From: G963667145 sp963676515 [NCBI: Candidatus Cloacimonadota bacterium]
GTDB taxonomy: Bacteria > Cloacimonadota > Cloacimonadia > G963667145
DNA: 64,000 nt
Assembly: GCA_963676515.1 (NCBI GenBank)
Contig: OY781061.1
Span: forward strand, 186,001 to 250,000
Direction of reading: 5' to 3'
How positions within the stretch are numbered: the first letter of the stretch is position 1; each line of letters opens with the position of its first letter. The notes under the pieces were generated by a model. The model saw only the letters and a list, made by a program, of their open reading frames with translations. It did not search any database and was not told where the DNA came from. Position numbers and translations under genes: made by a program. Below, one piece after another: positions 7,422 through 16,723 of the stretch.

Positions 7422-9680
7422 CTATTCTTCACTCTGGCTTTGTTCGCGGAAACCATCTTTTTTGACTTGCTCTATTTTGTCTTTTAGTCGCAATAAGAAA
7501 GGCAAATCTCCGTTGGCTGGTCGATACTCTTTCAATTCCCTTTCAAAAATAAAATAAAAGTATGCTGGCAAATTTTCTCCTATAAGTGTGTAAAATTCGA
7601 GTTGCGACATCTTGGCGTAGTGCTCACTGCCTGTCTTGAAATCGTAAAGAGCCCCAGAAGACAAATAATCTAATCTTCCTTTAAGGTTTACCTCATAATC
7701 AGTAAAACTCTTTTGCAAACTTTTCTCACACTCGCCCTGAGTTCCAGCGTAATTCTTTTTGAAATATTTTGCACTCGCTTTTATTTTTCCCATCACATAC
7801 TTTTCGAAATACATTTTGTGATAGTTGTCGGGTAATTTATCTTGATAATCTTGCAAAACTTCTGACGCAATTTTTTCTAAATCCACAAACTCTTCCGACT
7901 GCAAGTAATTTTGGAAAATCTTATGTGCTATCTCCCCGACCAAACTTGGCTCGATACTCCTAGCTGGTGGTTGAAACTCCCTGATGCCAAGGATAGCTTG
8001 CAAATAGTAGCGTTCTGCGTCTTCCAAAAAACAAGCCGCTTGGCTATATGAAAAATCTTGCAGAGATTGTCCACTGTAAGGAAAGAAAAAATCTCCCTCT
8101 TTTCTAGGTTTGTAAGTTTGCTCTCCAGCCAAAAATAACAATAGCAACTCGCGTAAGTCTAACCTCGAAAACTTCTGCAAGGTTACATCTACAGAAAAAT
8201 GCAACAACTCGTCCACCAAAGAAGCTCTTTGCACATTTTCTTCTAAATTCTCATATGTGTAAATCTCCACCTGCTTCGAAGATAAAAGAAGCGAATAGAA
8301 AGAAAATCTTGCAATATTTTTCTTTTGCTCCTTTGTTATCAGAGATATCTGCTCTCTTTGCTTTTGACCAAAAAAATCGCTTTCGTTTTCGTCTACATCC
8401 AGAAAAGGTTCTGTAGCGTTATAAATCGCCACCTTATTTGCTGGCTTGAGAGCACTCAAAGATTTGATAGATATTTTGTTTTGGTCTATCGACACCACAG
8501 TTTTAGCAAACTCGCTTAAAAAAAACTCCAGAGCTTGAAAACTATTTAACCCCAATGTATTAGAAATTTCTTCCAATTCCTCGATTTTAGCAAGGTAAAT
8601 AGAGTCTGTATCTAGCCCTCTCAGATAATCTAAAAATACCGCTAAATCTTCGTCCAAACTTCGCAAAAAATTCAAGAAAGAGGTTCTTAGAAGTTCATAT
8701 CTGGAATTTACAGGGAAAAATTTATAGCGTTTATCTATCCAAGCCAAAACCAATTCGCTATCTAACAAAATATCTTGCTCAGCTCCCAACCTCCACGGCT
8801 GAAGTGAAACCAGACGCAAAAGTTTATCTAAAGGTATCCTCTGGCTCTTTTGATAATTTTGCAAAAGCTCTTTGAGAGCTTGTAATATTTGGAAGCTCTG
8901 TTTATCTTGCAATAAAATGTCGCTGCCAAAAATTCCAAAAGCCGCTTGCGATTTTTTCCCATAAGCTATCAAATGTCCATCGTTTACTAGTGCCGCATCC
9001 ATAAATATTTTTTGCTCATATTGCTTTATATTTATTTGAGGGAACTCTCGCCACTGCAAATCAGAAATGGAAAAATCTGAAAGAGAAAAATTTTCACAAT
9101 TGTAAATTTCTTGTGGAAAAGAAAATTTTAACTCAATCTCACTTTCACTATTTTTCAGCCATTTTTTTTGCTGCGGAGAGAAAGATAAGCAATCGTAAAA
9201 AACTATCGGTCTATCATAATCGGATTTGAGAGCATAAGTGTAGCCTTGCACATGACTATCGGCAAACCCCCAACTATGCATTTTTGCCAGATACTTTTCT
9301 CGCTTTTTTAGCATTTTGTTCCATATCTCTTTTTGATTAAAAACCAAAATTTTTTCTAGCTCAGCAAAGCTAATATTTAAACCGTTTACCTCTTGCCAAA
9401 ATTTAAGAAAAGATTTCGCTTTTATTTTCGCTAAATGGTAGTCCAAGTTAGGCACACACGCCTGCCAAAACCCAAGATAACGACACTCAGAAGGAATTGA
9501 GCTACCTACAACTTGTTGAAGCAAGCAAGCAAAAAATTGCTCCTTCGTAAGATAAATGCCAGCAGGCAACTGGCGTGCATCTTGTAAGACCTGTAGACAC
9601 CTTTTAAGGCTGAAGCTATCGCTAAAAACATAAACTTTATCTTCACAAAGATCAAGTGGCGTAATTTTAAAATTAAACAT
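7422..9680 (-). CDS. PD-(D/E)XK nuclease-domain protein (RecB/AddB C-terminal type)
   Basis: 752-aa protein. The C-terminal 180 residues carry the RecB-family nuclease pattern: SLVGEIAHKIFQNYL (GxxxH motif), then GRLDYL (catalytic Asp), then YDFKTGSEHYAKMSQLEFY (DxK, QxxxY). No Walker A or helicase motif is visible in the N-terminal 550 residues, so it resembles AddB-like proteins with an inactivated helicase half. Known relatives process double-strand ends with an AddA helicase. No addA lies in the window. The neighbours are unrelated. Ribosome site weak. Function as a recombination nuclease is inferred. Confidence 0.8.
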   Translation of the reverse strand: MFNFKITPLDLCEDKVYVFSDSFSLKRCLQVLQDARQLPAGIYLTKEQFFACLLQQVVGSSIPSECRYLGFWQACVPNLDYHLAKIKAKSFLKFWQEVNGLNISFAELEKILVFNQKEIWNKMLKKREKYLAKMHSWGFADSHVQGYTYALKSDYDRPIVFYDCLSFSPQQKKWLKNSESEIELKFSFPQEIYNCENFSLSDFSISDLQWREFPQINIKQYEQKIFMDAALVNDGHLIAYGKKSQAAFGIFGSDILLQDKQSFQILQALKELLQNYQKSQRIPLDKLLRLVSLQPWRLGAEQDILLDSELVLAWIDKRYKFFPVNSRYELLRTSFLNFLRSLDEDLAVFLDYLRGLDTDSIYLAKIEELEEISNTLGLNSFQALEFFLSEFAKTVVSIDQNKISIKSLSALKPANKVAIYNATEPFLDVDENESDFFGQKQREQISLITKEQKKNIARFSFYSLLLSSKQVEIYTYENLEENVQRASLVDELLHFSVDVTLQKFSRLDLRELLLLFLAGEQTYKPRKEGDFFFPYSGQSLQDFSYSQAACFLEDAERYYLQAILGIREFQPPARSIEPSLVGEIAHKIFQNYLQSEEFVDLEKIASEVLQDYQDKLPDNYHKMYFEKYVMGKIKASAKYFKKNYAGTQGECEKSLQKSFTDYEVNLKGRLDYLSSGALYDFKTGSEHYAKMSQLEFYTLIGENLPAYFYFIFERELKEYRPANGDLPFLLRLKDKIEQVKKDGFREQSQSEE

Positions 9681-9712
9681 AAAATTTATTTCTCTTAAGA
9701 ATTTCCTTAACT

Positions 9713-9744
9713 AAAAAAACGGAGACTTAAAAAAGCCTCCGTTT
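9713..9744 (-). terminator. Rho-independent terminator of the BMP gene
   Basis: On the minus strand an 8-bp stem (AAACGGAG / CTCCGTTT) is followed by a run of T. It lies just after the stop codon of the BMP-family gene. Confidence 0.85.
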
Positions 9745-9761
9745 AAATACCGAATCAGCAA

Positions 9762-10835
9762 TTACTTACTATTACCAACTATGTTATCTACAAGCCAGTT
9801 CATACTCAAAAGTTCTTGTGGGACCATTTCTTGACCCTTCTTAACTCTCAGTTTGCCATCTCTATCATAGATAGGACCTTTAAAGATTTTATAATCTCCA
9901 GCAACAATTTTTTTCTTCATAGCCAACACTTTCTTTTGAACCTTTTTAGGTACATTTTTGGTGAATGGAGTAAGTCCAGCCACGCCAGTACCGATGCCAG
10001 GCCAAAAGTCTGTAGGACCTTGAGCTTTCCAAGTTCCATTATGCACAGCTTCAGCTACCATATTATAGATTACACCCCAATGCCAAACAACTGAAGTAAG
10101 ACTTTTTGTAGGAGCATAAGCACTCATATCGTTGTCATGACCGATAGCCCATACACCAGCTTTTTCAGCAGCTTGTTGAGGAGCAGGAGAGTCACCACCT
10201 TGAGTAATAACATCACAACCTTGCTCTATCATAGACTTAGCAGCATCCATCTCTTTAGCTGGATCGAACCAAGAACCAACCCAAACTACTTGTACTTTAG
10301 CTTTTTTGTTCACATACTTTACACCCAAAGAAAAGGCGTCTACAAGACGGTAAATTTCAGGAATAGCAATAGGAGCTACATAACCGATTTTATTAGACTC
10401 TGTCATCATGCCAGCAACCATACCACCCAAGAACTTAGCTTGGTAGATTTTACCGTAATATGTTCCCATATTATCAGCAGTCTTGTAACCTGAACAATGC
10501 ATAAACACTACATCAGGATTAGCTTTAGCAACTTTCAAAGTTTGGTCCATATAACCAAAAGAACTAGTAAAAATAAGGTTACATTTTCCCAACTTTACCA
10601 TTTGGTTTAACACTTTCTCAGCCTCAGAACTTTCTGGAACTTCTTCTTTCTTCATGATGTTCTTTACATAAGACAAATCACGCAAAGATTCAATACCATC
10701 ATCATGGGCTTGTGTCCATCCTCCGTCACGGGCGGGTCCTATGTAAACAGCTCCCACTCTCAGGTCTTTTGCCATAAGATTAACTCCCAGGCACAACATT
10801 GTTGCGATTGCAAAAAGTAATTTTGCTTTTCTCAT
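9762..10835 (-). CDS. BMP-family substrate-binding protein of a nucleoside-type ABC transporter
   Basis: 357-aa periplasmic binding protein with a signal peptide (MRKAKLLFAIATMLCLGVNLMA). The mature start RVGAVYIGPARDGGWTQAHD is the BMP/PnrA (Med, TmpC) hallmark, as are GGDSPAPQQAAE and GHDNDMSAY. Family members bind purine nucleosides and feed YufO/P/Q-type transporters. The ATPase and two permeases are encoded divergently just across the intergenic region, which supports one functional transporter. AAAGGAG lies 7 nt before the ATG, and a strong terminator follows the stop. Nucleoside specificity is inferred from the family. No lipobox, so it is probably soluble. Confidence 0.93.
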   Translation of the reverse strand: MRKAKLLFAIATMLCLGVNLMAKDLRVGAVYIGPARDGGWTQAHDDGIESLRDLSYVKNIMKKEEVPESSEAEKVLNQMVKLGKCNLIFTSSFGYMDQTLKVAKANPDVVFMHCSGYKTADNMGTYYGKIYQAKFLGGMVAGMMTESNKIGYVAPIAIPEIYRLVDAFSLGVKYVNKKAKVQVVWVGSWFDPAKEMDAAKSMIEQGCDVITQGGDSPAPQQAAEKAGVWAIGHDNDMSAYAPTKSLTSVVWHWGVIYNMVAEAVHNGTWKAQGPTDFWPGIGTGVAGLTPFTKNVPKKVQKKVLAMKKKIVAGDYKIFKGPIYDRDGKLRVKKGQEMVPQELLSMNWLVDNIVGNSK

Positions 10836-11155
10836 CTCTCACTCCTTTATTTTTTAAATGTGATTTTCAATGATTGCCAACTGTTAAAACAATCTTTTTT
10901 AGTGTCAAATCTTTTTTACTTAAATAAATTTAGAAAACATTCTTATACAGTCCTATATCTCCAAATTTCAATATTTTAACTGTAAAAAGATTTCACAAAA
11001 AATAACTGGTTTTTTAAGCTTTCTTTGCTTTTTTAGGTGTCCATAAAAGACGAATTTCATAAAAACAAAAAATTCTCTTGCCACGAATATTGTCGCAAGT
11101 TTCTATGGCAAAAATTTTATTCAATGGATTTTGGATAAAAAATCAAGGAGGCAAT
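10836..11155. promoter_or_regulatory. Divergent regulatory region between transporter genes
   Basis: 320 bp without a convincing gene. The minus strand has TTGACA at 10903-10908, 68 nt from the BMP start, with TAACAG 16 nt further on. Toward the plus side I see A/T-rich DNA and a strong AAGGAGG at the right end. I found no purine riboswitch consensus in it. Confidence 0.5.
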
Positions 11156-12691
11156 TTGAGCGATATTCTAGTAAAAATGAACAAAATTAATAAAAGTTTT
11201 TTTGGTGTCAAAGCTAATAACAACATTGATTTTGTTCTTAAAAAAGGTGAAATTCATGCCTTGCTGGGTGAAAACGGTGCTGGCAAAACTACACTGATGA
11301 ATATTTTGACCGGTGTGTACCAACAAGATTCTGGTAATATTGAGTTTGATGGAAAACCTTTGGAACTCAATTTCCCTGGAGAGGCACTGCAAAAAGGCAT
11401 AGGAATGGTACACCAAAGACTTTCTTTGGTGGGAAATCTTACAATCTTAGAAAATATTATTCTGGGTTTACCTTCCAACAAAATTTGGCTGAATATGAAG
11501 GAACGAAAAGAGTTCATCATGAAGTATGCCAAGAAATTTGATTTCAATCTCGATTGGGATACCAGATGCGACCAAGTGCCTATCGGCGTGCGGCAAAAAG
11601 CGGAAATACTAAAAATGCTGGTGCGTGATGTCGAAGTGCTAATAGTGGATGAACCGACTACAGTCCTCACCAAACAAGAGGCAGATAATCTCTTGGATAC
11701 TTTCAAAAAAATCGCTGCCACTGGCAAAGGTGTCATTTTTATTACCCATAAAATGCCAGAGGTTTTCAAAGTAGCAGACACTATTACCGTGATGCGTAAA
11801 GGCGAGAAGATCGGCACTATCGCCACAGACAAAGTAGAACCGATGAAACTTTCGGTGATGATGGTTGGCGAAAAGGAAGCAATAATATTTGATCGCAAAA
11901 AAACCAACTCCAGCCAGAATACTATTTTGGTGGAAAATCTGACTGTGGGTAATGTAGTACCTACTGTAAACAATGTGAGCTTCAGCATCAAAAAAGGTGA
12001 AATCTTGGGAATAGCAGGTGTTACTGGCAACGGACAGCACGATTTGATGGAATCAATTATGGGGATTAAACCTTATAAAAGTGGGAAAATCACCTTTAAC
12101 GAAAAAGACATCACTGACTGCTCTGTAAAAGAAAGGATAGATGCTGGCATCAGCTATATCCCCAGCGATAGAGTGAATGTCGGAGTGGCAGGGAATCGAC
12201 CTATTTGGGAGAATTCCGTCTCGAAAGTTTACCGCAAAAATGCTTATCAAAAGAGAAGATTTTTAAAAATAGGCAAATTAAAGAATTACACAGATGTAAA
12301 TATTTTGGAGAAGTACGATGTTTTGCATCCTGGTTTAAATTTCCCAGCTATCCTTCTTTCTGGTGGAAATTTGCAAAAGATCATCATCGGGCGAGAAATA
12401 GAGGCTGGAAGCGACCTTTTCATCTGCTCATACCCCACAAGAGGTCTAGATGTAGGTGCTACAGATTTTGTGCGTAAAGCACTTTTGGAGCTACGCAACA
12501 AAGGTAAATCAGTTTTACTTATCTCTAGTGATTTCGATGAGCTTTTCGGTTTGGCGGATAATCTGGCGGTGATGTACGAAGGTAAATTTACGGGTCAATT
12601 CAAAAATGGCGATTACGATATCAGCGAAATTGGATTGATGATGAGTGGAACCTATCAAAAAGATTTGGATAAGGAAAAGGAGTCTTGCTAA
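11156..12691 (+). CDS. ABC transporter ATP-binding protein, two ATPase domains (YufO-like)
   Basis: 511-aa tandem ATPase of the simple-sugar/nucleoside type. Domain 1 has GENGAGKTT (38-45) and VDEPTTVLTK. Domain 2 has the degenerate P-loop GVTGNGQ and the signature LSGGNLQK, the usual asymmetric pattern in this family. I take TTG at 11156 as start because AAGGAGG sits 4 nt before it and the protein then begins like relatives; a longer frame from 11078 lacks a ribosome site. Its stop overlaps the next start by one base (TAATG). It energises import with the two permeases and the divergent BMP protein. Confidence 0.92.
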   Translation: MSDILVKMNKINKSFFGVKANNNIDFVLKKGEIHALLGENGAGKTTLMNILTGVYQQDSGNIEFDGKPLELNFPGEALQKGIGMVHQRLSLVGNLTILENIILGLPSNKIWLNMKERKEFIMKYAKKFDFNLDWDTRCDQVPIGVRQKAEILKMLVRDVEVLIVDEPTTVLTKQEADNLLDTFKKIAATGKGVIFITHKMPEVFKVADTITVMRKGEKIGTIATDKVEPMKLSVMMVGEKEAIIFDRKKTNSSQNTILVENLTVGNVVPTVNNVSFSIKKGEILGIAGVTGNGQHDLMESIMGIKPYKSGKITFNEKDITDCSVKERIDAGISYIPSDRVNVGVAGNRPIWENSVSKVYRKNAYQKRRFLKIGKLKNYTDVNILEKYDVLHPGLNFPAILLSGGNLQKIIIGREIEAGSDLFICSYPTRGLDVGATDFVRKALLELRNKGKSVLLISSDFDELFGLADNLAVMYEGKFTGQFKNGDYDISEIGLMMSGTYQKDLDKEKESC

Positions 12692-13755
12692 TGATAAAAC
12701 TAAAATTGATCCAAAAGGAAAGAGTAAATACACAAATGGATGTGGGCATTTCGATTATCGCTATTTGTATCGCTTTTATCATCTGTGGCATCATCGTAGC
12801 TATCCAAGGGGTAAACCCTCTAGACGCTTTGTGGGTCTCAGTGGATACGACTCTTTTTAATGCATACGGACTAAGTGAAGTTCTAGTGAAAGCTACGCCT
12901 TTAATTTTTTGCGGGCTTGCCGTGGGGATCGCCCTTACTAGTAAAGTATGGAACATCGGAGCAGAAGGGCAACTGTACATGGGTGCTATGTTTGCCACAG
13001 CAGTGGTGATGCATCTGCCGACTATGCCTACTTTCATCCAGCTGACTGTGATGATCATAGCTGGTGGTATAGGTGGAGCTTTTTGGGCTCTCATTCCTGC
13101 AGTGTTAAAAATACGCTTCAAAGTTGACGAAATTATTACCACTCTGCTTCTCAACTATGTGGCTATCTATCTTGTTGATCATCTTATTTTTGGTATTTGG
13201 AAAAACGAAGATAACTACCCTTTTACGCCAGAATTCCCAGTACAAGCAAGACTCCCACTTTTGGGTTTTGAGCGAGTGCATTTCGGCATTATACTAGCTG
13301 TTATCGCTACTATCGTCATCTTTTTGCTCATCAAATACTCTAGCTGGGGATACAAAGTAAGACTAACTGGAGCGTCTACTCAATCGGCTAAATATTCTGG
13401 AATAAATGTCAAAAAAATCATGTTTTCTATCTTTATTGTCAGTGGAATTTTAGCGGGTCTGGCTGGTGTGAGCGAAGTGGCTGGAGTACAATACAAATTA
13501 CAGCATCAACTTTCTATGGGCTTTGGATTTACGGGTATCATCGTGGCATGGCTAGCAAGAGCGAACCCTATCGGGATCGTGATTTATTCGCTCTTCATGA
13601 GTGCGGTCATCACCAGCTCGGAGATGCTAGAGATGCTGATGGGATTGCCTGCATCGATGGGTACTATCGCCCAAGGAATAATTTTGTTCGCCATCTTGGG
13701 TAGCGAAATATTTAAAAGCTATAACATCAAAGTGATAATAAAGGAGAAAAAATAG
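12691..13755 (+). CDS. ABC transporter permease, subunit 1 (YufP-like)
   Basis: 354-aa multi-pass membrane protein of the branched-chain/simple-sugar permease superfamily. Signature elements: WNIGAEGQLYMGA, then the EAA-type loop region GASTQSAKYSGINVKK. About nine hydrophobic segments are visible. The ATG overlaps the stop of the ATPase gene and is preceded by GGAG. Together with the next permease it forms the heterodimeric channel of the nucleoside-type transporter. Location inner membrane. Confidence 0.92.
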   Translation: MIKLKLIQKERVNTQMDVGISIIAICIAFIICGIIVAIQGVNPLDALWVSVDTTLFNAYGLSEVLVKATPLIFCGLAVGIALTSKVWNIGAEGQLYMGAMFATAVVMHLPTMPTFIQLTVMIIAGGIGGAFWALIPAVLKIRFKVDEIITTLLLNYVAIYLVDHLIFGIWKNEDNYPFTPEFPVQARLPLLGFERVHFGIILAVIATIVIFLLIKYSSWGYKVRLTGASTQSAKYSGINVKKIMFSIFIVSGILAGLAGVSEVAGVQYKLQHQLSMGFGFTGIIVAWLARANPIGIVIYSLFMSAVITSSEMLEMLMGLPASMGTIAQGIILFAILGSEIFKSYNIKVIIKEKK

Positions 13756-13756
13756 T

Positions 13757-14689
13757 ATGAGTTGGTATTCAGTTTTACAAGCCATTTTGGTTACTGGTGT
13801 CGCTAGTGGTACTGTAGTCTTATTCGCCATTGTCGGAGAGATAGTCACCGAAAAATCAGGCATCTGCAACTTGGGTATAGAAGGTATGATGCTGATGGGA
13901 GCTTGCACAGGTTTTGGTGTCGCCTTCCATTACAACAGTATCTTTTTGGGGGTAGCGGTTGCTGGTGTGGTTGGGCTAGTTTTAGCATTAATTTTCGCTT
14001 TTTTGACAATCACCCTCAGAGCAAATCAATATGTAACGGGAATAGCTCTTACCATTTTTGGTACTGGGCTTAGTGGTATGCTAGGAGAGGAGCTTATCGG
14101 TAAATCTTTGACTCACAGTTTACCTGCCCTCCCTATTCCTCTTTTGTCAAAAATTCCTTTGCTCGGTCCTATTTTCTTTAGTCACAATATTTTGGTTTAC
14201 CTTAGTTATGTTTTGGTTATTTGTGTTTGGTTGTTTTTGAACAGAACTAAGTATGGACTTGCTGTAAAAGCTACGGGAGAAGAACCTCTCGCCAGTGAGA
14301 TTATGGGTATCCATGTAATCAAAATTCGTTACCTCTGCACAATTTTCGGAGGTTTCTTTGCTGGTGTGGCTGGTGCTTATCTTTCCCTGTGCTACACACC
14401 TTTTTGGGTAGAAAAGATGACTTCAGGCAAAGGTTGGATCGTTATCGCTTTGGTGATTTTTGCCAACTGGAATCCTTACTACGCTTTCGGTGGAGCTTTC
14501 CTTTTTGGAATTTTGGAAGCGATGCAACCCCGATTGCAAGCTATGGGATTCAATGTTCCTACATTTTTGCTAAATACTATTCCTTACCTTGCCACGATCG
14601 CTTTTTTGCTTTATGTTAACTTGCGTGGTAGAATAGCTCAAACTCCTAAAGCTATTGGGGTGCCTTACTTCAGAGAGAATAGAGACTAA
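13757..14689 (+). CDS. ABC transporter permease, subunit 2 (YufQ-like)
   Basis: 310-aa membrane protein beginning with an uncharged hydrophobic segment and containing GICNLGIEGMMLMGA, the second-subunit counterpart of the NIGAEGQ motif, and GEEPLASEIMGIHVIKIR as the ATPase-contact loop. AAGGAG precedes the start, and only 1 nt separates it from the previous gene. Last gene of the three-gene plus-strand transporter operon; a bidirectional terminator follows. Pairs with subunit 1 in the inner membrane. Confidence 0.92.
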   Translation: MSWYSVLQAILVTGVASGTVVLFAIVGEIVTEKSGICNLGIEGMMLMGACTGFGVAFHYNSIFLGVAVAGVVGLVLALIFAFLTITLRANQYVTGIALTIFGTGLSGMLGEELIGKSLTHSLPALPIPLLSKIPLLGPIFFSHNILVYLSYVLVICVWLFLNRTKYGLAVKATGEEPLASEIMGIHVIKIRYLCTIFGGFFAGVAGAYLSLCYTPFWVEKMTSGKGWIVIALVIFANWNPYYAFGGAFLFGILEAMQPRLQAMGFNVPTFLLNTIPYLATIAFLLYVNLRGRIAQTPKAIGVPYFRENRD

Positions 14690-14705
14690 ATAAACATTTA
14701 CAAAT

Positions 14706-14736
14706 AAAAAAGGCAACTTTCAAAGTTGCCTTTTTT
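14706..14736. terminator. Bidirectional terminator between permease and TRIC gene
   Basis: Near-perfect palindrome: A-run, GGCAACTTT, one C, AAAGTTGCC, T-run. It serves the plus-strand transporter operon and the minus-strand TRIC-family gene, which converge here. Confidence 0.92.
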
Positions 14737-14761
14737 ATTATCTTTAGTACGAATTTAATCT

Positions 14762-15382
14762 CTACTTCTTATCCAATGAAAAACACGGAAAATGCACTTT
14801 ATAGTGAACGACCAAAAACCTAGTCAGTATCATAAGCAAAAGCGGCAATAACTTGCTAAAACCTCCCCAATCTCCTAGATAATGAACCAAAACAAAATAC
14901 AATCCACCACCCACAAGCGATATGGTGGCATAAACTTCTTGATGAAAAATCACGGGAATATCTCCTACCAATATGTCTCGTAAAACTCCACCAAAAGCTC
15001 CTGTGATCGTTCCCAAGATGATACAATTCAAGAACCCGAGCTGAAAATTTATTCCGATTTGCACGCCCGCCACTGTGTAGAGAGCCAGACCAATAGTGTC
15101 AAAAAAGAAGAGAGTTTTGAGCAAATAACCTAGATAGTGGCGAAAAATCACTGCTATGAAGCTACCCGCCAAGATTGCGTACAGATAACCAACCTCAGCA
15201 AGCCAAAAGACAGATTTACCGTCTATCATAATGTCCCGCAGAGTGCCTCCACCCGTAGCTGTTACAAAAGCGATAATAAGCACTCCGAAAGCATCAAATT
15301 TCTTCTGCATAGCAGTCAAAGCTCCCGAAATAGCGAAAATAAAAGCTCCCAACACGCTGATATAGTTTAAAATTATTTCCAT
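14762..15382 (-). CDS. TRIC/UPF0126 cation channel-family membrane protein
   Basis: 206-aa protein with two tandem three-TM repeats. Repeat 1 has FAISGALTAMQKKFDAFGV and TATGGGTLRDIMI; repeat 2 has GTITGAFGGVLRDILVGDIP. These paired GGGxxRD signatures define the UPF0126/TRIC family, whose bacterial members form trimeric monovalent cation (K+) channels. It starts after AAGGAAA. Convergent with the transporter operon, and downstream of the DUF1015 gene with a terminator between. Physiological role in this organism unknown. Confidence 0.9.
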   Translation of the reverse strand: MEIILNYISVLGAFIFAISGALTAMQKKFDAFGVLIIAFVTATGGGTLRDIMIDGKSVFWLAEVGYLYAILAGSFIAVIFRHYLGYLLKTLFFFDTIGLALYTVAGVQIGINFQLGFLNCIILGTITGAFGGVLRDILVGDIPVIFHQEVYATISLVGGGLYFVLVHYLGDWGGFSKLLPLLLMILTRFLVVHYKVHFPCFSLDKK

Positions 15383-15405
15383 TTTTTATTTAGTTTCCTT
15401 CATCT

Positions 15406-15444
15406 TCAAAAAAAACACGCTCTACCGAATTTATCAGCAGAGCG
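15406..15444 (-). terminator. Terminator of the DUF1015 gene
   Basis: On the minus strand CGCTCT pairs with AGAGCG across a 15-nt loop and is followed by TG and a long T-run. Confidence 0.7.
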
Positions 15445-15465
15445 GTATTTTAAAATATAAATATC

Positions 15466-16704
15466 TTAGTCTAAGATGTTCACTACCAAACCTGATCTAA
15501 GCTTAGGCTCAAACCATGTAGATTTGGGAGGCATAATCTTGCCAGCATCGGCGATATCCATAAGTTGCTTGATAGATGTAGGATAAAGAGCAAAAGCTAC
15601 TGCTTCGCCTTTGTCCACTCTACCAGATAACTCCTTCAGACCTCTAATGCCACCGACAAAGTCAATCCTATCACTAGTTTTGGGGTCTTGAATATCTAAC
15701 ACTGGAGTCAACAAATTATCTTGCAAAATAGCTGTATCCAAAACGCCGATCACGCTACTAGTGTCGATGATTTCTGGCTTTGCGGTGAGCTTGTACCAGC
15801 TCCCGTCCAGATACATAGAGTATTCGTGCAACTTGCTCGGTTTTTGCTCACTGCTGAGTTTTTCCACTGCGAATTTTTTCTTAGTTTCAGCCAAAAAATC
15901 GTCAACAGATAATCCGTTAAGGTCTTGCACGATCCTATTGTAATCCATAATGTACAAGTGACTAGCTGGGAAAAGCACAGACAAGAAGAAATTATACCCT
16001 TCATCACCAGTGTGATTAGGATTAGCTTTTCTATGACGGGCCCCTACGATAGCAGCACTGGCTGAGCGATGGTGTCCATCGGCAACATACAAGTATTTAG
16101 TCTTGGCAAAGCTGCTTTCCAATGCTGAAACGGTCTTGGCATCGCTAATCTTCCAAAGCGTGTGTTGCACGCCATCACCACAATCGAAATCGTACAAAGG
16201 TTTGTCTTCCATCACTTTAGCTACCATTGCATCGACATCAGCTTGGTCACGATAAGTAAGGAAAATAGGACCAGCGTTAGCGTTCTGAGTTTCGACATGT
16301 TTTACTCTATCTGCCTCTTTGTCAGAGCGAGTCTTCTCATGTTTTTTGATGATGTCGTTTTCGTAGTCTTCTACAGAAGCTCCTACCACCAAGCCAACTT
16401 GGCTGACATTGCCCCAAACCAACTTGTAAACATACATAGTAGGCTGCTCATCGCGAACAAGAGTGCCCTCTTCCAAGAATCGATAAAGGTTCTCTTTACC
16501 TTTTTGATAAACAGGATCCGAATACAGATCCACACCATCTGGAAGGTCTATTTCTGGTTTTACTACATGCAAAAAGCTATAAGGATTCCCCTTAGCTTCT
16601 ACTTTCGCTTCCGCAGAATTTAGCACATCGTATGGGCGTGATGCCACCTTTTCAACTTTGTCCAGAGCAGGTCTTACTCCTCTGATTCCTCTGATTTTAG
16701 CCAT
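15466..16704 (-). CDS. DUF1015-family protein
   Basis: 412-aa protein of the DUF1015 family (COG4198). Family hallmarks are RPYDVLNSAEA near the N-terminus and the conserved YVADGHHRSASA motif in the middle. I start at 16704 because AAGGAG stands 6 nt upstream and the protein then begins MAKIRGIRG as relatives do. The family occurs widely in anaerobes; its members resemble kinase-like or ParB-like nucleotide-using proteins, but no function is established to my knowledge. It is followed by its own terminator; the BatE-like gene lies 19 nt upstream on the same strand. Confidence 0.9.
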   Translation of the reverse strand: MAKIRGIRGVRPALDKVEKVASRPYDVLNSAEAKVEAKGNPYSFLHVVKPEIDLPDGVDLYSDPVYQKGKENLYRFLEEGTLVRDEQPTMYVYKLVWGNVSQVGLVVGASVEDYENDIIKKHEKTRSDKEADRVKHVETQNANAGPIFLTYRDQADVDAMVAKVMEDKPLYDFDCGDGVQHTLWKISDAKTVSALESSFAKTKYLYVADGHHRSASAAIVGARHRKANPNHTGDEGYNFFLSVLFPASHLYIMDYNRIVQDLNGLSVDDFLAETKKKFAVEKLSSEQKPSKLHEYSMYLDGSWYKLTAKPEIIDTSSVIGVLDTAILQDNLLTPVLDIQDPKTSDRIDFVGGIRGLKELSGRVDKGEAVAFALYPTSIKQLMDIADAGKIMPPKSTWFEPKLRSGLVVNILD

Positions 16705-16723
16705 CTGAATCTCCTTCAAACAA

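Noticed and set aside
10836-11155. Possible purine riboswitch ahead of the nucleoside transporter genes
   Set aside because: I looked for the conserved P1 and loop segments on both strands and did not find them.
11254-12030. 258-codon minus-strand frame opposite the ABC ATPase
   Set aside because: The plus strand has Walker motifs and signature sequences in the same interval; the opposite frame is Ser/Ile-rich noise.
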